Shown here: piece by piece, positions 35,698 to 47,164 of the stretch | Position numbering within the stretch: position 1 is the stretch's first letter | Layout: every line of letters begins with the position of its first letter | Source: Acanthopleura granulata | Taxonomy: Eukaryota; Mollusca; Polyplacophora; Chitonida; Chitonidae | DNA: 64,000 bases | Direction: 5' to 3' | Assembly (NCBI GenBank): GCA_016165875.1 | Contig: JABBOT010000033.1 | Location: forward strand, 2,575,575 to 2,639,574 | Program-made: the position numbers and the translations under genes | Notes under the pieces: generated by a model | The model's input: only the letters and a program-made list of their open reading frames with translations | The model's database searches: none | Told to the model about the DNA's origin: nothing

Positions 35698-35701
35698 ATG
35701 A
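35654..35701 (+). promoter_or_regulatory. uORF2 ending in an ATGA overlap with the main start
   Basis: Fifteen codons run from ATG at 35654, with an internal in-frame ATG at 35690, to TGA at 35699-35701. The main ATG is 35698-35700, so stop and start share two bases (ATGA). This is a configuration in which termination-reinitiation is plausible. A further short uORF (35664-35681, five codons) lies in another frame. Confidence 0.4.
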
Positions 35702-35710
35702 CAACAATGG
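35698..35710 (+). CDS. MAP3K2/3: MAP3K2/3 (MEKK2/3) orthologue, first coding exon (start codon)
   Basis: Thirteen coding nucleotides (M-T-T-M and one base of the next codon) precede a GTGAGT donor. The context of the first ATG is ACACCATGA and that of the second ATG (35707) is ACAATGG; both have A at -3. The exon ends in phase 1. The next supported exon (62266) opens with two bases that complete a Glu codon, giving a continuous frame M-T-T-M-E-N-P-A-E-D. Human MEKK2/3 also begin with a very short coding stretch before the conserved leader helix. The join across 26.6 kb is inferred from phase and splice signals. A transcript could include extra exons between them. Initiation at the second Met would give a product three residues shorter. 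Confidence 0.65.
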
Positions 35711-35881
35711 GTGAGTACATTTGCACCAAATATGGGCTGTACAGGAAACAAATTTACATGTATAGACAGATGTGTATGTGAGGCAAGAATCACCAAATAC
35801 AAGTACGTTGTACTTTTGTTGAAATCAAGGCATTAAATTACTTGATGCTTCCATGATTAAGCATTCCATGTATACATATAT

Positions 35882-36086
35882 GGGGGGCCTCCGTGCCTCA
35901 GGTGGTCAGTGCACTAGCGCAGCGTAATGACTCAGAAGCCCCCTACCAATACGCTCACTGTGAGTTTAAATCCAGCTCATGGTGGCTTCCTCTTCGGCTA
36001 CACTTACACAAAGGACTGCCAGCAACCTGTGGATGTCGTGGGTTTCTCCGGGCTCTGCTCCGTTTCCTCCCACCATAATTTTGGTA
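35882..36086 (+). mobile_element. SINE family A, 3'-truncated copy
   Basis: GGGGGGCCTCCGTGCCTCAG head, GCGCAGCGTAATGACTCAG, GAGTTTAAATCC B-box and GTTTCCTCCCACCATAAT are present; the tail is replaced by AT-rich sequence. Confidence 0.85.
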
Positions 36087-36220
36087 TTTTTTAAAATTTT
36101 AAAGAATTTTTTATTTAACCATGATTTATCTGTGTGACTGCCGAGTGATTGTGTGAGTGGATGTAGGGCCTCAGGGAAGATCAGTACTGTCATATTGACT
36201 GAGTTTGTTACCCTGTGAAA

Positions 36221-36447
36221 ATTATTTATTTATTTGATTGGTGCTTTACGCCATACTCAAGAATATTTCACTTACGATGGCGGCCACCAATATGGTGGAA
36301 GGAAACCGGGCATAGCCCGGGGGAAACCCACAACCATCCACAGGTTGCTGGCAGACCTTCCCACTTACGGCCAGAGAGGAAGCCAGCATGAGCTGGACTT
36401 TGAACTCACAGCGACTGCATTGGTGGTAGGCTTCAGGTCATTGTGCC
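36221..36447 (-). mobile_element. SINE family A copy, head truncated
   Basis: The minus strand has the B-box (TGAGTTCAAAGTCC), the CCAGCTCATGCTGGC motif, the GGCTATGCCCGG core and an (AAAT)n tail. The tRNA A-box end is lost. It lies tail to tail with 35882-36086. Confidence 0.85.
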
Positions 36448-36512
36448 CTCTGAAAGTAAAGATATTATTATTATTGTTAATGCTGGTCGTCAGGGTATAA
36501 GTGAAATATTTG

Positions 36513-36611
36513 CCCCGGGCTCTGCCCAGTTTCCTCCCACCACATAATGCTGGATGCTATGAAATATTCTTGAGCACGGCGTAAAACACCAAGCAAAGAA
36601 ATAAATAAATA
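36513..36611 (+). mobile_element. SINE family A, 3' fragment
   Basis: CCCCGGGCTCTGCCCAG, TTTCCTCCCACCACATAATG, GAGCACGGCGTAAAACACCA and AAATAAATAAAT tail. Confidence 0.8.
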
Positions 36612-37195
36612 CATGTATGCATGTACAGACCGTTGTGTTCCCAACAACAGACCCAGTTAACACATCACCCAGATGTTCTAAACAGTCGTGCTAATTAAAC
36701 AGTAATTGTTGGGAAATTTGCCAATTTAATAGGAGTTCTCCCAGCTCTGTTTTGGCTATGATTGTGTATGAAATTACATGTACTGGTTTAAATTCAGGAT
36801 ATGTGGGTTACGTTGTATGTATAGAAGTTTTATGTTCATGTATTAGAGTGTGACTTTTTCTTGAGAAGCATGTTATTTACCCGACAACGGATGTTTCATA
36901 CAAATACGCTGTCATACATATCTCCCAAGATTTATTCAAGAAAACAACTTTAAGCCTACGTATTTTAGATACACTGTATATGTATCTTACCTACGTCATC
37001 TGTACATGACCAGCGGGAGAATTAAAACCAAAAGCGTCAACAACATACGCTTAGAATCTGATTTGCATTCGAAATGAGATGTTTTATGTCGTATTAATGA
37101 ATTTAATGGCGTGGTTGTTTAATTATCAGTCAGAGGGACTTAGACAGTTGTTAAATGGGGCGAATGAAGGACATAGCGTGTTATAGGTTGCTGAT
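36612..37195. other. No feature seen
   Basis: AT-rich intronic sequence without recognised repeats. Confidence 0.5.
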
Positions 37196-37566
37196 TCAGC
37201 ATTCTGCTGGTAACGTTTGCCGAGTGTTGCTAGAGCATCATTCTGCTGGTAACGTTTGCCGAGTGTGGCTAGAGCAGCATTCTGCTGGTAAAGTTTGCCG
37301 AGTAACGTTTAGCCGAGTGTGGCTAGAGCAGCATTCTGCTGGTAACGTTTGCCAAGTGTGGCTACAGCAGCATTCTGCTGGTAACGTTTGGCCGAGTGTG
37401 GCTAGAGCAGCATTCTGCTGGTAACGTTTGCCAAGTGTGGCTAGAGCAGCATTCTGCTGGTAACGTTTGGCCGAGTGTGGCTAGAGCAGCATTCTGCTGG
37501 TAACGTTTGCCAAGTATGGCTAGAGCAGCATTCTGCTGGTAACGTTTGCCAAGTGTGGCTAGAGCA
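37196..37566. repeat. Minisatellite, 39-40-bp unit x9
   Basis: The unit is GAGCAGCATTCTGCTGGTAA plus CGTTTGCCAAGTGTGGCTA. Each copy contains AGCAG-cattCTGCT, a short inverted repeat. One unit carries a 15-bp internal insertion. Confidence 0.92.
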
Positions 37567-40500
37567 AACATATCAGGTTGTTTGTTCTTGATGAACATTT
37601 ATTACAGCTAGGTATATAGGTATTAAAGTTTGAACGAACATCGATTCATTTACACAACAGTAGAATTAGTATATGCACATGTACATGTCTATTTGTAATT
37701 ATATATAACTTACTACGTACTGAGGTCAAAAAGTTCACAAGGTGGGCACATGCTTTTTCTATTCCAAGTCTCCTAGAGACACATGATTCATGATGTGGAA
37801 AATTCATTTAGTTTTAATTTAAGCTAGTCGGCTCGAGGCCATTTTTGTACATGCTTATTGTACAAGTAGTTTGTACAGTAAAATTATCTACTCCTGGTAG
37901 ATAATATCAAATTATGTCTTTTTTTTTCTTTTTGCTTTATTGTGTTTATTTTTTTTTTGAGGGGGGGGGGGGAACTTTTGCGCCTTAGATCCCGGCTGGA
38001 TTTCTTCAGCTATTTGTCCATTATTACAACTGTGAGCCCTTGTTTTCAGCCGTGCGTCTGCTTGCTGTTATATCACTGGTCACATCCCCTGTGAGTGTAC
38101 GTCTGTGCTTGGACGCTTCCCGGTCGCCTGTAGCACAATACACTGATACACATCTACTCTTGGTATATCACAATGATTGAGCACACTAATTAGCATCGTT
38201 TTTTTTCTCTCTGTGCTTAAACAGGGCGATCTCACACAGACATCATTGTAGCTAATATGTCGTCCACAACTGTTCAGTGGTATAATTTGCGAGCCGTTAT
38301 TATTATTATTATTTTTTTGGCAGTGATCATAAACATGTACACTTTGGAGATGAAATAGCTGCTGAACACAAAGAGACTACCACGTACTCAGCCTTAGGGG
38401 AGAATTCACTGCCTTTAGAATGGATTTTCAGAGAATTAAGAACCATTCACGTGAAAACAAGCAACGTTTCGTAAAAGCTACATCATTCTACATTCAGGCC
38501 CTCAGTATTCAACTGAATTATTTATGTCCAAATAATAAGATGTCAAAAGTCTGACCAACAGACAGACATACAGACAGAGCTGTTTTTAAGCTGCTTTTCA
38601 CATGTAAAACTAAGGTTAAATAAAAAGCACGTTTGTCCCATTCGTGTAGTGTAGTCTGGTACTTCAGCACTTTCCTTCTGATTACTTTACCCGTTCAGGC
38701 CGTCACCTTTTTAGCCAGGCTGTGGTCAACCAGGCCAGTTTCCCAAAAGAAGGAATGTGTTCGTTCATATACATGCGTACATGTGGACTGAACATAAAAC
38801 GTATACACCATATATGGCCATTTTGCGAAGAGATCATGTGGAAGTTACACGCAGTTGGATTTTGTATTTACCCAGCATAAAGAGTGCACATCAAATTTTG
38901 TGAAAAGGGCTCTGTGGGCTTAAAGCTGATCCAGGCCTTGAGCAAAATCCAATTAAGGGAAACCCTTTGATGTCAAACTGTTAATGTGTACGGTTCTTTC
39001 CAGCCAAGTTCATTTTTCGAGCTGAGCTGTTGTGTTGTATCTGTCAAAGCTGGGGATAAGTCAAGGGAACCTTCTAAACCATAGCTTCTTTTCAGTCCTT
39101 TCAAGTGCCCTTTTTGTGCAACTTGGTGACGTGCCATTATTAAAGTGTAGTTAAGCCCGTATGGTTTAATCTTGTACAACTCTGATCAGTAGTGTAGCAG
39201 ACTTGAAGTTGGAAGTGTTTGACACCAGTGAGGATTCATTGACAACAAAACTGTTTTTTTCTGAATGGCAGGAGGGTTTTTCTTATGTGTAGACCTCTGA
39301 GAATGTTTTGACCCCTTTTTCACGTTGCTGAACTGGCATGTTTTATGATCTACTCGTCGACGACAGTACTAGGAATAATCCATTCACACAGGTGGGAAAG
39401 TTAAGCAGAAAGCTGTGCTGTTTTCTCAGCAAGAAATAATGGCCTTTCTCGCTTTTTGCGCCATTGAATTTTGGGTTAATTGTTCTGTGATCTGTATGAT
39501 CCTGTGTGCAGGACTTCACACTTCCTCAGCCCCTGAATAGCAATATGAGGTCCCCATGTACACAGTGTTGCTAGGTGACAAACCAACCAATGGTAACTTT
39601 AGCCTTCCTCATATACATGCTCATGTTTATGCACAAGCAGTTATGCTGAAAACTGGAATGGAATTTTTTGGCATGATTTCTGCAAGTTGCAACATTGCAT
39701 AAAAAAAAGTTTTGAAATACTTCTAATACATGTAAAATTATTGACCTTTGCATACATGAATGCGCTGTGATTTTGACTTCCATTAATTGTATTTGTGACA
39801 GTTGTTGAGCATGGCATTCAGCAACAATAAACGATGAAACAGACAAATACTGGTAACAGGAAGCAGCGGTCTTGAAGAGTTTATGAAACATCGGCGTCAA
39901 GTAAGGGTTGTAAATGTTTAGTGGTTAAAAGCTAACAAGTGCATAAATTAGTAAAAGGGTTGTCGTCTTAGTTTTGGGCCATATTTTTCTTTCTTGTTAC
40001 GGAGATGTTAGTTTATGGTGTTTTTTTTTTGTGTGTGTGCACTAATTGACACTTGTCAAAACTGACATCAGGTAACTTAATTTTGACAAAAACCCAATCT
40101 TAACCCAGACTTTGCCCACAATACGTAAGAAAATTTACCGCCTGAGAAAGGTTACGAAATGCTAGTCTCATTGCATATATACAGCTCGTATTGTGTTTGT
40201 ATTTATAAATAGTGACTGGAATATTTGCATGAGCATAGGGCAATATCACACATGGAATCATTGACATACAGGCATTGTTTGGAATGGATGAGGTGAAAGT
40301 AGTTCGATCACAATTAGAATGATTCCTTTGTTTATACGTATCACTCTTTTACCCGGCCCTCTGTGTACGTCTTTTAAATACCTGTCTGTTAAATCGTCTA
40401 GCACTCAGTGACATTGCATTGCTGCTTTCCAGTATGTGAAGACTTGTATGTATTTACAAAGATACCTTAAGGTGACCATCATTATTTATGAAGTAAAGCA

Positions 40501-40936
40501 TGTATCCATCAACATGCTCAGTGCAAATGTTGTTTGGGAAAGAAAATAATAATACATGTAATAATAATAATTATAAAAATCATGTAATAATAATGATTAT
40601 AAAAATCTTGTAGTCTAATATAGCATGTGTCGTCGTGACATATTTGTATTAGAATACACTTACTTACTCGTAAAAGAAACACATTTGCGTGGTCTTTGAT
40701 CCCCATCAAATACATGTGCATGCATGTATAACAAAATCTGATAAATTAATGTCCAGATGCCACTTTGAGATGTGGTAGAAATGGATTGTTTCTGAAAGTG
40801 TGTGACAAAATACTGTACCTGTGGGCGTCAACATACAGCAGTACATGAGCCAATTCTTCTGATTACTTTTTTCTTGAAATATGGCACCGCGAGAAGACTG
40901 CATGTAAGTAGGTACATATAAATGTAGACACACACC
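37567..40936. other. No gene recognised
   Basis: A G tract lies at about 37960-37972, and AT-rich (ATA/TAA) microsatellite-like sequence at 40548-40610. There are no arrays or SINE copies. Open frames here (up to 109 codons at 39571-39900, minus) show no motif. Confidence 0.45.
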
Positions 40937-40944
40937 TGTACATT

Positions 40945-41217
40945 AATGGGGGTCTCCATGGCCAAGGGGGTTCGCGTGCCAGTGCAGTGTAATGACCCAG
41001 GTGCCTCTCACCAACGCGGTCACTGTGAACTCAAGTCCAGCTCATGCTGGCTTCCTATACATTGGGAAGGTCCACCAGCAACCTACGGATGGTCGTGGGT
41101 TTTCCCCGGACTCTGCCCGATTTCCTCCCACCATAATGCTGGCCGCTGTCATGCGTGAAATATTATTTAGTACCGTGTAAAACACCGACCAAATAAACAA
41201 ATAAATCAATGAATAAA
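40945..41217 (+). mobile_element. SINE family A copy with putative 8-bp target-site duplication
   Basis: GGGGGTCTCCATGGCC head, GAACTCAAGTCC B-box, GCTCATGCTGGCTTCC, TTTCCTCCCACCATAATGC and an AAATAAACAAATAAAT tail. TGTACATT flanks both sides (40937-40944, 41218-41225), though this motif is common here. Confidence 0.85.
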
Positions 41218-42058
41218 TGTACATTCTTGCATCCAGTGAAGGTTTTTGGTTTTGTAGCTGTGTTGTTACTGATAGAAGAATCTGGACCTCTGTGATAAAG
41301 AAGACACTAGAACGTGTCACATAGTGAGAACCTTGAGCTGTAAGTTAAACGTTGGTATGGAGACCTCTAGAATAGTGAGTCAGACCAGGACAAGTACATG
41401 CTGCAGACTGAGAGCCCGTCACAACAGTGGGATGACCTAACCGTACAGGGGAAAAAACAAACACACAAATAAAAAAAAAAAAAACGGATACAAGAAAAAT
41501 AAAGAACAAATGTTACAACAGTGTGATGATCCAGTGATACTGTGACAGGTTAAGTACTGTAAAGAATGTCAGTAGATGGCAAACATACATGTAATGCCGA
41601 AGAAAAGTTTTTACCACTGACAAAGTCCTTTTAATGCACACATTTCCTAAGATTTTGTTCTTGCTCTAAACATTGTTCTTTAAAAATACACCCAGATATA
41701 TGTACCTACATATATAAGATACTTTTATATTCTGGTACCAGTACTGAGGTTTTTTTAGGGTTTCACTCCTTTGAAAATCAGCGTGCCTTCTGTCAATTCA
41801 TGTATACATGTGTTTAAAGGTGTAACCGGTCACACCTGTGTGCTTCAGGTCTCGCTGGTACTTAACTGTTTGAAGATACGGCTTGTAACTCTCAGGTGGC
41901 ATCATGAGCTGAATGGTGACATGGAAAACTTACATTTGTTGACTGTTAAGCAAGGGTGTTAAATTTGTGAATGCATTTTAAACTGAAATCTCAAATGTTG
42001 TCTCTTTCATGTCGGTGGGACCATTAAATGTGAAAGCGGGCATTTGTTTTTGAGGGTT
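41218..42058. other. No feature seen
   Basis: AT-rich intronic sequence with an A tract at about 41471-41484. Confidence 0.5.
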
Positions 42059-42069
42059 AATTTATTAAA

Positions 42070-42325
42070 GTTGGTTAGCGCACTAGTGCAGTGCAATGAC
42101 ACAGAAGCCTCTCACGAACATGGTCGCTGTGAGTTCAAGTCCAGCTGATGCTGGCTTCCTCTCCGGCCGTACGTGGGAAGGTCTGCCAGCAACCTGTGGA
42201 TGGTCATGGGTTTCCCCCTGGGCTCTGCTCAGTTTCCTCCCACCATAATATTGGCCGCTGTCATGTAAGTGAAATACTCTTGAGTACAGTGTAAAACACC
42301 AATCAAATAAATAAATAAATAAGTG
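42070..42325 (+). mobile_element. SINE family A copy, 5'-truncated, with 11-bp target-site duplication
   Basis: It starts inside the tRNA A-box (GTTGGTTAGCGCACTAG) and is otherwise complete to an AATCAAATAAATAAATAAAT tail. AATTTATTAAA flanks it (42059-42069, 42326-42336). A 5' truncation with a duplication fits LINE-driven retroposition. Confidence 0.9.
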
Positions 42326-42680
42326 AATTTATTAAAATTTCTTTATTGAATTTATTAAAATAATGTTCAGGCTCTATTAAAATGGTGTGTTGATGAGGTG
42401 AAATTAAGGCATGAATTTGCTAAATGCTTGTGTACCTGAAAGTCGTGGTATGAGGGGGAAAGTCTGGAATAGTGGTGTTCAACACCAACAGTATGAATGC
42501 TTGTGAACAACCCTACATTTGTTGCAGGAATTAGCCCAGAAATACATGTAGCTTGTAAAATATTGCAACAGCCCTGAAGATCTAACCAAGGACTTTAATG
42601 GATGTGTTTTATTTATTTGCCTGTAGGCCTTTAATTACATATGCTTGATAGGGGTTTAATATTATGAGAGAGTTTCAGAA

Positions 42681-44011
42681 GATAGGGATTAGCTTTGTAC
42701 GTGTACCAAAGAAAACAGGATAGGGATTAGCTTTGTACGTGTACCAAAGAAAACAGGATAGGGATTAACTTTGTACGTGTACCAAAGAAAACAGGATAGG
42801 GATTAGCTTTGTACGTGGACCAGAGGAAACAGGATAGGGATTAGCTTTGTACGTGTACCAAAGAAAACAGGATAGGGATTAGCTTTGTACGTGGACCAGA
42901 GGAAACAGGATAGGGATTACCTTTGTACGTGTACCAAAGAAAACAGGATAGGGATTAGCTTTGTACGTGTACCAAAGAAAACAGGATAGGGATTAGCTTT
43001 GTACGTGTACCAAAGAAAACAGGATAGGGATTAGCTTTGTACGTGGACCAGAGGAAACAGGATAGGGATTAGCTTTGTACGTGGACCAGAGGAAACAGGA
43101 TAGGGATTAGCTTTGTACGTGGACCAGAGGAAACAGGATAGGGATTAGCTTTGTACGTGTACCAAAGGAAACAGGATAGGGATTAGCTTTGTACGTGGAA
43201 CAGAGGAAACAGGATAGGGATTAACTTTGTACGTGGACCAGAGGAAACAGGATAGGGATTAGCTTTGTACAAGGACCAGAGGAAACAGGATAGGGATTAG
43301 CTTTGTACGTGGACCAGAGGAAACAGGATAGGGGTTAGCTTTGTACGCGTACCAGAGGAAACAGGTTAGGGGTTAGCTTTGTACGTGTACCAAAGGAAAC
43401 AGGATAGGGATTAGCTTTGTACGCGTACCAAAGGAAACAGGTTAGGGATTAGCTTTGTACGTGTACCAAAGGAAACAGGATAGGGATTAGCTTTGTACGC
43501 GTACCAAAGGAAACAGGATAGGGAATAGCTTTGTACGTGGACCAGAGGAAACAGGATAGGGATTAGCTTTGTACGTGGACCAGAGGAAACAGGATAGGGA
43601 TTAGCTTTGTACGTGGACCAGAGGAAACAGGATAGGGATTAGCTTTGTACGTGGACCAGAGGAAATAGGATAGGGATTAGCTTTGTACGTGTACCAGAGG
43701 AAACAGGATAGGGATTAGCTTTGTACGTGGACCAGAGGAAACAGGATAGGGATTAGCTTTGTACGTGGACCAGAGGAAACAGGATAGGGATTAGCTTTGT
43801 ACGTGGACCAGAGGAAACAGGATAAGGATTAGCTTTGTACGTGGACCAGAGGAAACAGGATAGGGATTAGCTTTGTACGCGTACCAGAGGAAACAGGATA
43901 GGGATTAGCTTTGTACGTGTACCAAAGGAAACAGGATAGGGATTAGCTTTGTACGTGTACCAAAGGAAACAGGATAGGGGTTAGCTTTGTATGTGTACCA
44001 AAGGAAACCGG
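42681..44011. repeat. Minisatellite, 38-bp unit, ~35 copies
   Basis: The unit is GATAGGGATTAGCTTTGTAC plus GTGTACCAAAGAAAACAG, with a second variant GTGGACCAGAGGAAACAG. Most copies carry GGATTAG, and many carry the palindrome GTACGCGTAC or GTACGTGTAC. The two variants are intermixed in runs, a sign of local amplification. Confidence 0.95.
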
Positions 44012-44514
44012 ATATTTTGAAAAGTGATAAAAAATGTCTTATTTTGGACTTCAACATTATATTGGTCTACCTGAAACTGGTTGGATACTGATTGTTGAAC
44101 ATCAAAGACTTCTTTTGTCTCACTTGTTTTTGCCCCCGGTGTTATCCTTGTTACATTAGCAAAGGGTGCTTTTTAGACGTACAGGTTTATAGTATGAGTG
44201 TACAATACCCAGGCTATATGTTGTAGTTTTAAAAACTGAAGTCAGAAAAAAAATGCAGAAAAAAAGGGGGACAATAAAAAATGAGCAAAGGTTAAAAGTC
44301 TTTAGCCATTAGAAGGGGTAATAAATCTTCAGTGACATTGTGTACAAATAGAACAATGGCAGACATTTCCTTCTCTCTGTGTAATGATTATAAGCTTGAT
44401 CTGATGACCAGGAAGACTTAATGGATACTGTGGAAAACACTAGAGCTACTCACACATGGCTGAGATTTAAAGACAGTTAATTCAGCTGTTCAGGTCAACA
44501 TAGACATTTGACTC
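44012..44514. other. No feature seen
   Basis: AT-rich spacer between arrays. Confidence 0.5.
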
Positions 44515-45165
44515 GTTGTGTTGGCCAGAAACATTGGACTGTTTTTGCCAGGGACATATGTTGGTTTTGTCAAAAAACATTCAACTGTTTTGGCCAGAGA
44601 CATTTGTTGGTGTTTGCAAAGAACATTCATCTATTTTGGCTGGGACATTTGCTGGTTTTGGCAAGGAACATTTGACTGTTTTGGCCAGCAACATTTGTTC
44701 ATTTTGACAAGGAACATTCATCTGTTTTGGCCAGGACTTTTGTTAGTTTTGGCAAGGAATATTTGACTAACTTGGCCGGGACATTTGTTGGTTTTGACAA
44801 GGAACCTTTAACTGTTTTGGCCAGGGACATTTGGTGGTTTTGGCCAGCAACATTCAACTGTTTTGGCCAGGGACATTTGGTGTTTTTGGGAAGGAACATT
44901 TGACTATTTCAGATAGAGACATTTATTGGATTAGGCAAGAAACATTTGACACTGTTTTGGCGAGAGACATTTGTTGGTGTTAGCCAAGAACAAGTGCCTA
45001 TTTTGGCCAGGAACATTTCAGCTATTTTGGGCAGGACATTTGTTGGGTGTGGCTAGGAACATTTGACTATTTTGGCCAGGATATTTGTTGGTTTTTGCAA
45101 GGGACATTTAACCGTTTCGGCCAGGGGCAGTTGGTGGCTTTGACAAGGAACATTTGACTGTTTTA
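44515..45165. repeat. Degenerate ~46-bp repeat, ~14 copies
   Basis: TTTTGGCCAGGGACATTTG alternates with TTGGTTTTGGCAAGGAACAT. Units are diverged and vary in length. Confidence 0.8.
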
Positions 45166-45339
45166 CTGTTATATACATATACATGTGTGTACTTAGCTAT
45201 AAGCTGTGCTGTGAAAACTGTACAGAGTATTTAAGCCATTCAGGTGCATTGGACCTTCTCTTAATATAGCAGCCAGTGAATTGTAAATGGCATTCCTCTT
45301 GAAATAAGCTGGGGCAATGTCTTCAAGACTGAACTGCAT

Positions 45340-45830
45340 GTTACTGGTAGTGCGAATAGTCAATCCATGTATATGTGTCTGGCATTGAATATGCTCAGTC
45401 TACAAGTACACTGTAGCTGCATGTATCTGGGGGTGCAAATGTTCAGTCTGTGTACATTGTTTCTGGTAGTGCAAGTTCTCTGTCTATGTACATTGTATAG
45501 TGCAAGTCCTCAATCTGTTTTTATGTACATTATCTGGTAGTGCAAATGTTCAGTCTGTGTACTTGTATCTGGTAGTGCAAGTGCTCAATGTGTTTTTATG
45601 TACATTATCTGGTAGTGCAAATGTTCAATCTATGTACATATGTAGCTGGTTGTGCAAAAGCTCAGTCTGTTTGTATGTGGCTGGTAGTGCAAATTTAAAG
45701 TTCAATTCATTTGCCTGGTAGTGCAAAATAATGCTTAGTCTGTGTATCTGTAGTGGTACAGATGCTTAGTCTGTATTTCTGGTAGATCAAATATTGTATG
45801 TATCTGGTAGTGCAAATGCACAGTCCTTGC
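45340..45830. repeat. Degenerate repeat with TCTGGTAGTGCAAATGTTCA units
   Basis: CTGGTAGTGCAA recurs about eleven times at 30-60 bp spacing with TCAGTCTGTGTACAT. Confidence 0.75.
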
Positions 45831-45948
45831 ATCATGTGTATTTTTATGTGGAAGACGAAGCAGAAGAGCAAACAAACATGTCTTGTAGCAGCTTGCTGCA
45901 CATGTGCGGGGGAGATGTTATATGCATTACCGGCGTCCTCACCTGCAG

Positions 45949-46086
45949 TGGCACGGCGCGGCTCCCAGAGCTGCAAAAACCCCACCGAGTTTATCAGCAC
46001 CATCTTGCGGGGGTGCAAACACAACAAACTCATCCCGCAGACGACGCTGCGGAGCCGTCTGCGTGATCGTATTCAGCCTGAGTTCG
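45949..46086 (+). CDS. Unrecognised coding-like segment; candidate cassette exon in MAP3K2/3 intron 1
   Basis: This GC-rich island stands out from its AT-rich surroundings. In one frame (open from upstream to a TGA at 46101) it encodes a basic, helix-like peptide including S-C-K-N-P-T-E-F-I-S-T-I-L-R-G and several R/K pairs. Roughly 70% of third positions are G or C. A plausible acceptor (TCCTCACCTGCAG, ending 45948) and a weak donor (TTCG|GTACAA) would bound a 138-bp exon. Its entry and exit phases are both 1, the phase of the surrounding intron. I do not recognise the protein. It could also be part of a separate nested gene or a pseudogene; the weak donor and lack of similarity evidence keep confidence low. 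Confidence 0.35.
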
Positions 46087-47164
46087 GTACAAAAACCAGA
46101 TGAGTCCAGCAGTTAATCCCCACGGAGTATTCATGTGTACTGTACACAAAACACAAAGGAGATAATACACTGTACGCAGGTAAATTAGACACAGGTGCAA
46201 TGTAAATTAGATACACAGTTTAGCGAAAACACGTAGAAAGCTGATGAAGGAAGCAGTATGGAAATGCCTGCTCGGTATTGGTGCATTTCGATAATTTGTT
46301 ATCAGGACAGGTCCTTAGCAGCCCAGCCACTGGTTGTACATATATACATGTAAATGTATCTATTCCATACTTGAATTCTTATTTATTTTTGTTTATTCGG
46401 TTGTATTTGGAGAATTATCAATTCATACAAGCAGAAACATCCATGTCTTGTTTTTCATTCGAGACACACATTAAAATTACATGCATATGTTCCGGTACCT
46501 TTTAACTTTACATAGTAATGCACTGGCAGGCTGCTCTATCTCATTTCAGTCACTGACCATTGTACTATGGGATTGCAGGCTCACATTAGTGAGTCCCGGT
46601 CACTGCGCATCTTTTGTTTTTGTTTTTTTTTTTATTGTTACAGTGAATTGATTCAAAGTTTTGACTGATTATTTCCCAGAACCTGGTTGTATTTCTTTTG
46701 GATTTACCATATGTGTAAATGACCTAAAATTTTTCCCATGGTACTCTACATGCAAGTTTTGCCATATTCTGAAAGTTTTATATTAGTCTGCGAAAGGGAT
46801 GTTTTGATGCTTGTAGTGAAGGTACATGTAGGGTGTCATCCTCCTGCAGAATTGTAAGTTTCAGTGCCTTTTTCAGTACCGTTTTGTGACCTTAATGCCT
46901 TACTTCATTCCCTCTCGTAACCTCCAATGTTTGGTCACCACAATATGGCTGAAAACTGCAGACATGGCGTAAAGCCCTTATCATTCATTCATTCAATCCA
47001 TGGGGCAAAATTTTAGGTTATTTGTTTACCCTTGAAAACATGTACAAAAGTTCATTGCTGCTAATGTAATTACATCACAGTTATAGTTCCTTATTTTGTT
47101 CTTTTCTGAATATGAGGGCTGACTGCTATGATTCCATTCTATCAGGGTGAAGGCATTGTTTTAG
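46087..47164. other. No gene; inverted-end element interrupted by a SINE tail
   Basis: TGTAAATGACCTAAAATTTT near 46714 is mirrored by AAAATTTTAGGTTATTTG near 47006. Between them, at 46935-46998, sits a family T SINE tail (CACAATATGGCTGAAAAC, ATGGCGTAAAG, (CATT)n). Confidence 0.45.
46935..46998 (+). mobile_element. SINE family T tail fragment
   Basis: GTCACCACAATATGGCTGAA, CAGACATGGCGTAAAGCCC and CATTCATTCATTCA match the tail at 20743 and 55743. Confidence 0.6.

Noticed and set aside
42681..44011. Telomere-like TAGGGATTAG repeats
   Set aside because: The 38-bp unit contains TAGGG only once; it is not TTAGGG-type telomere sequence.
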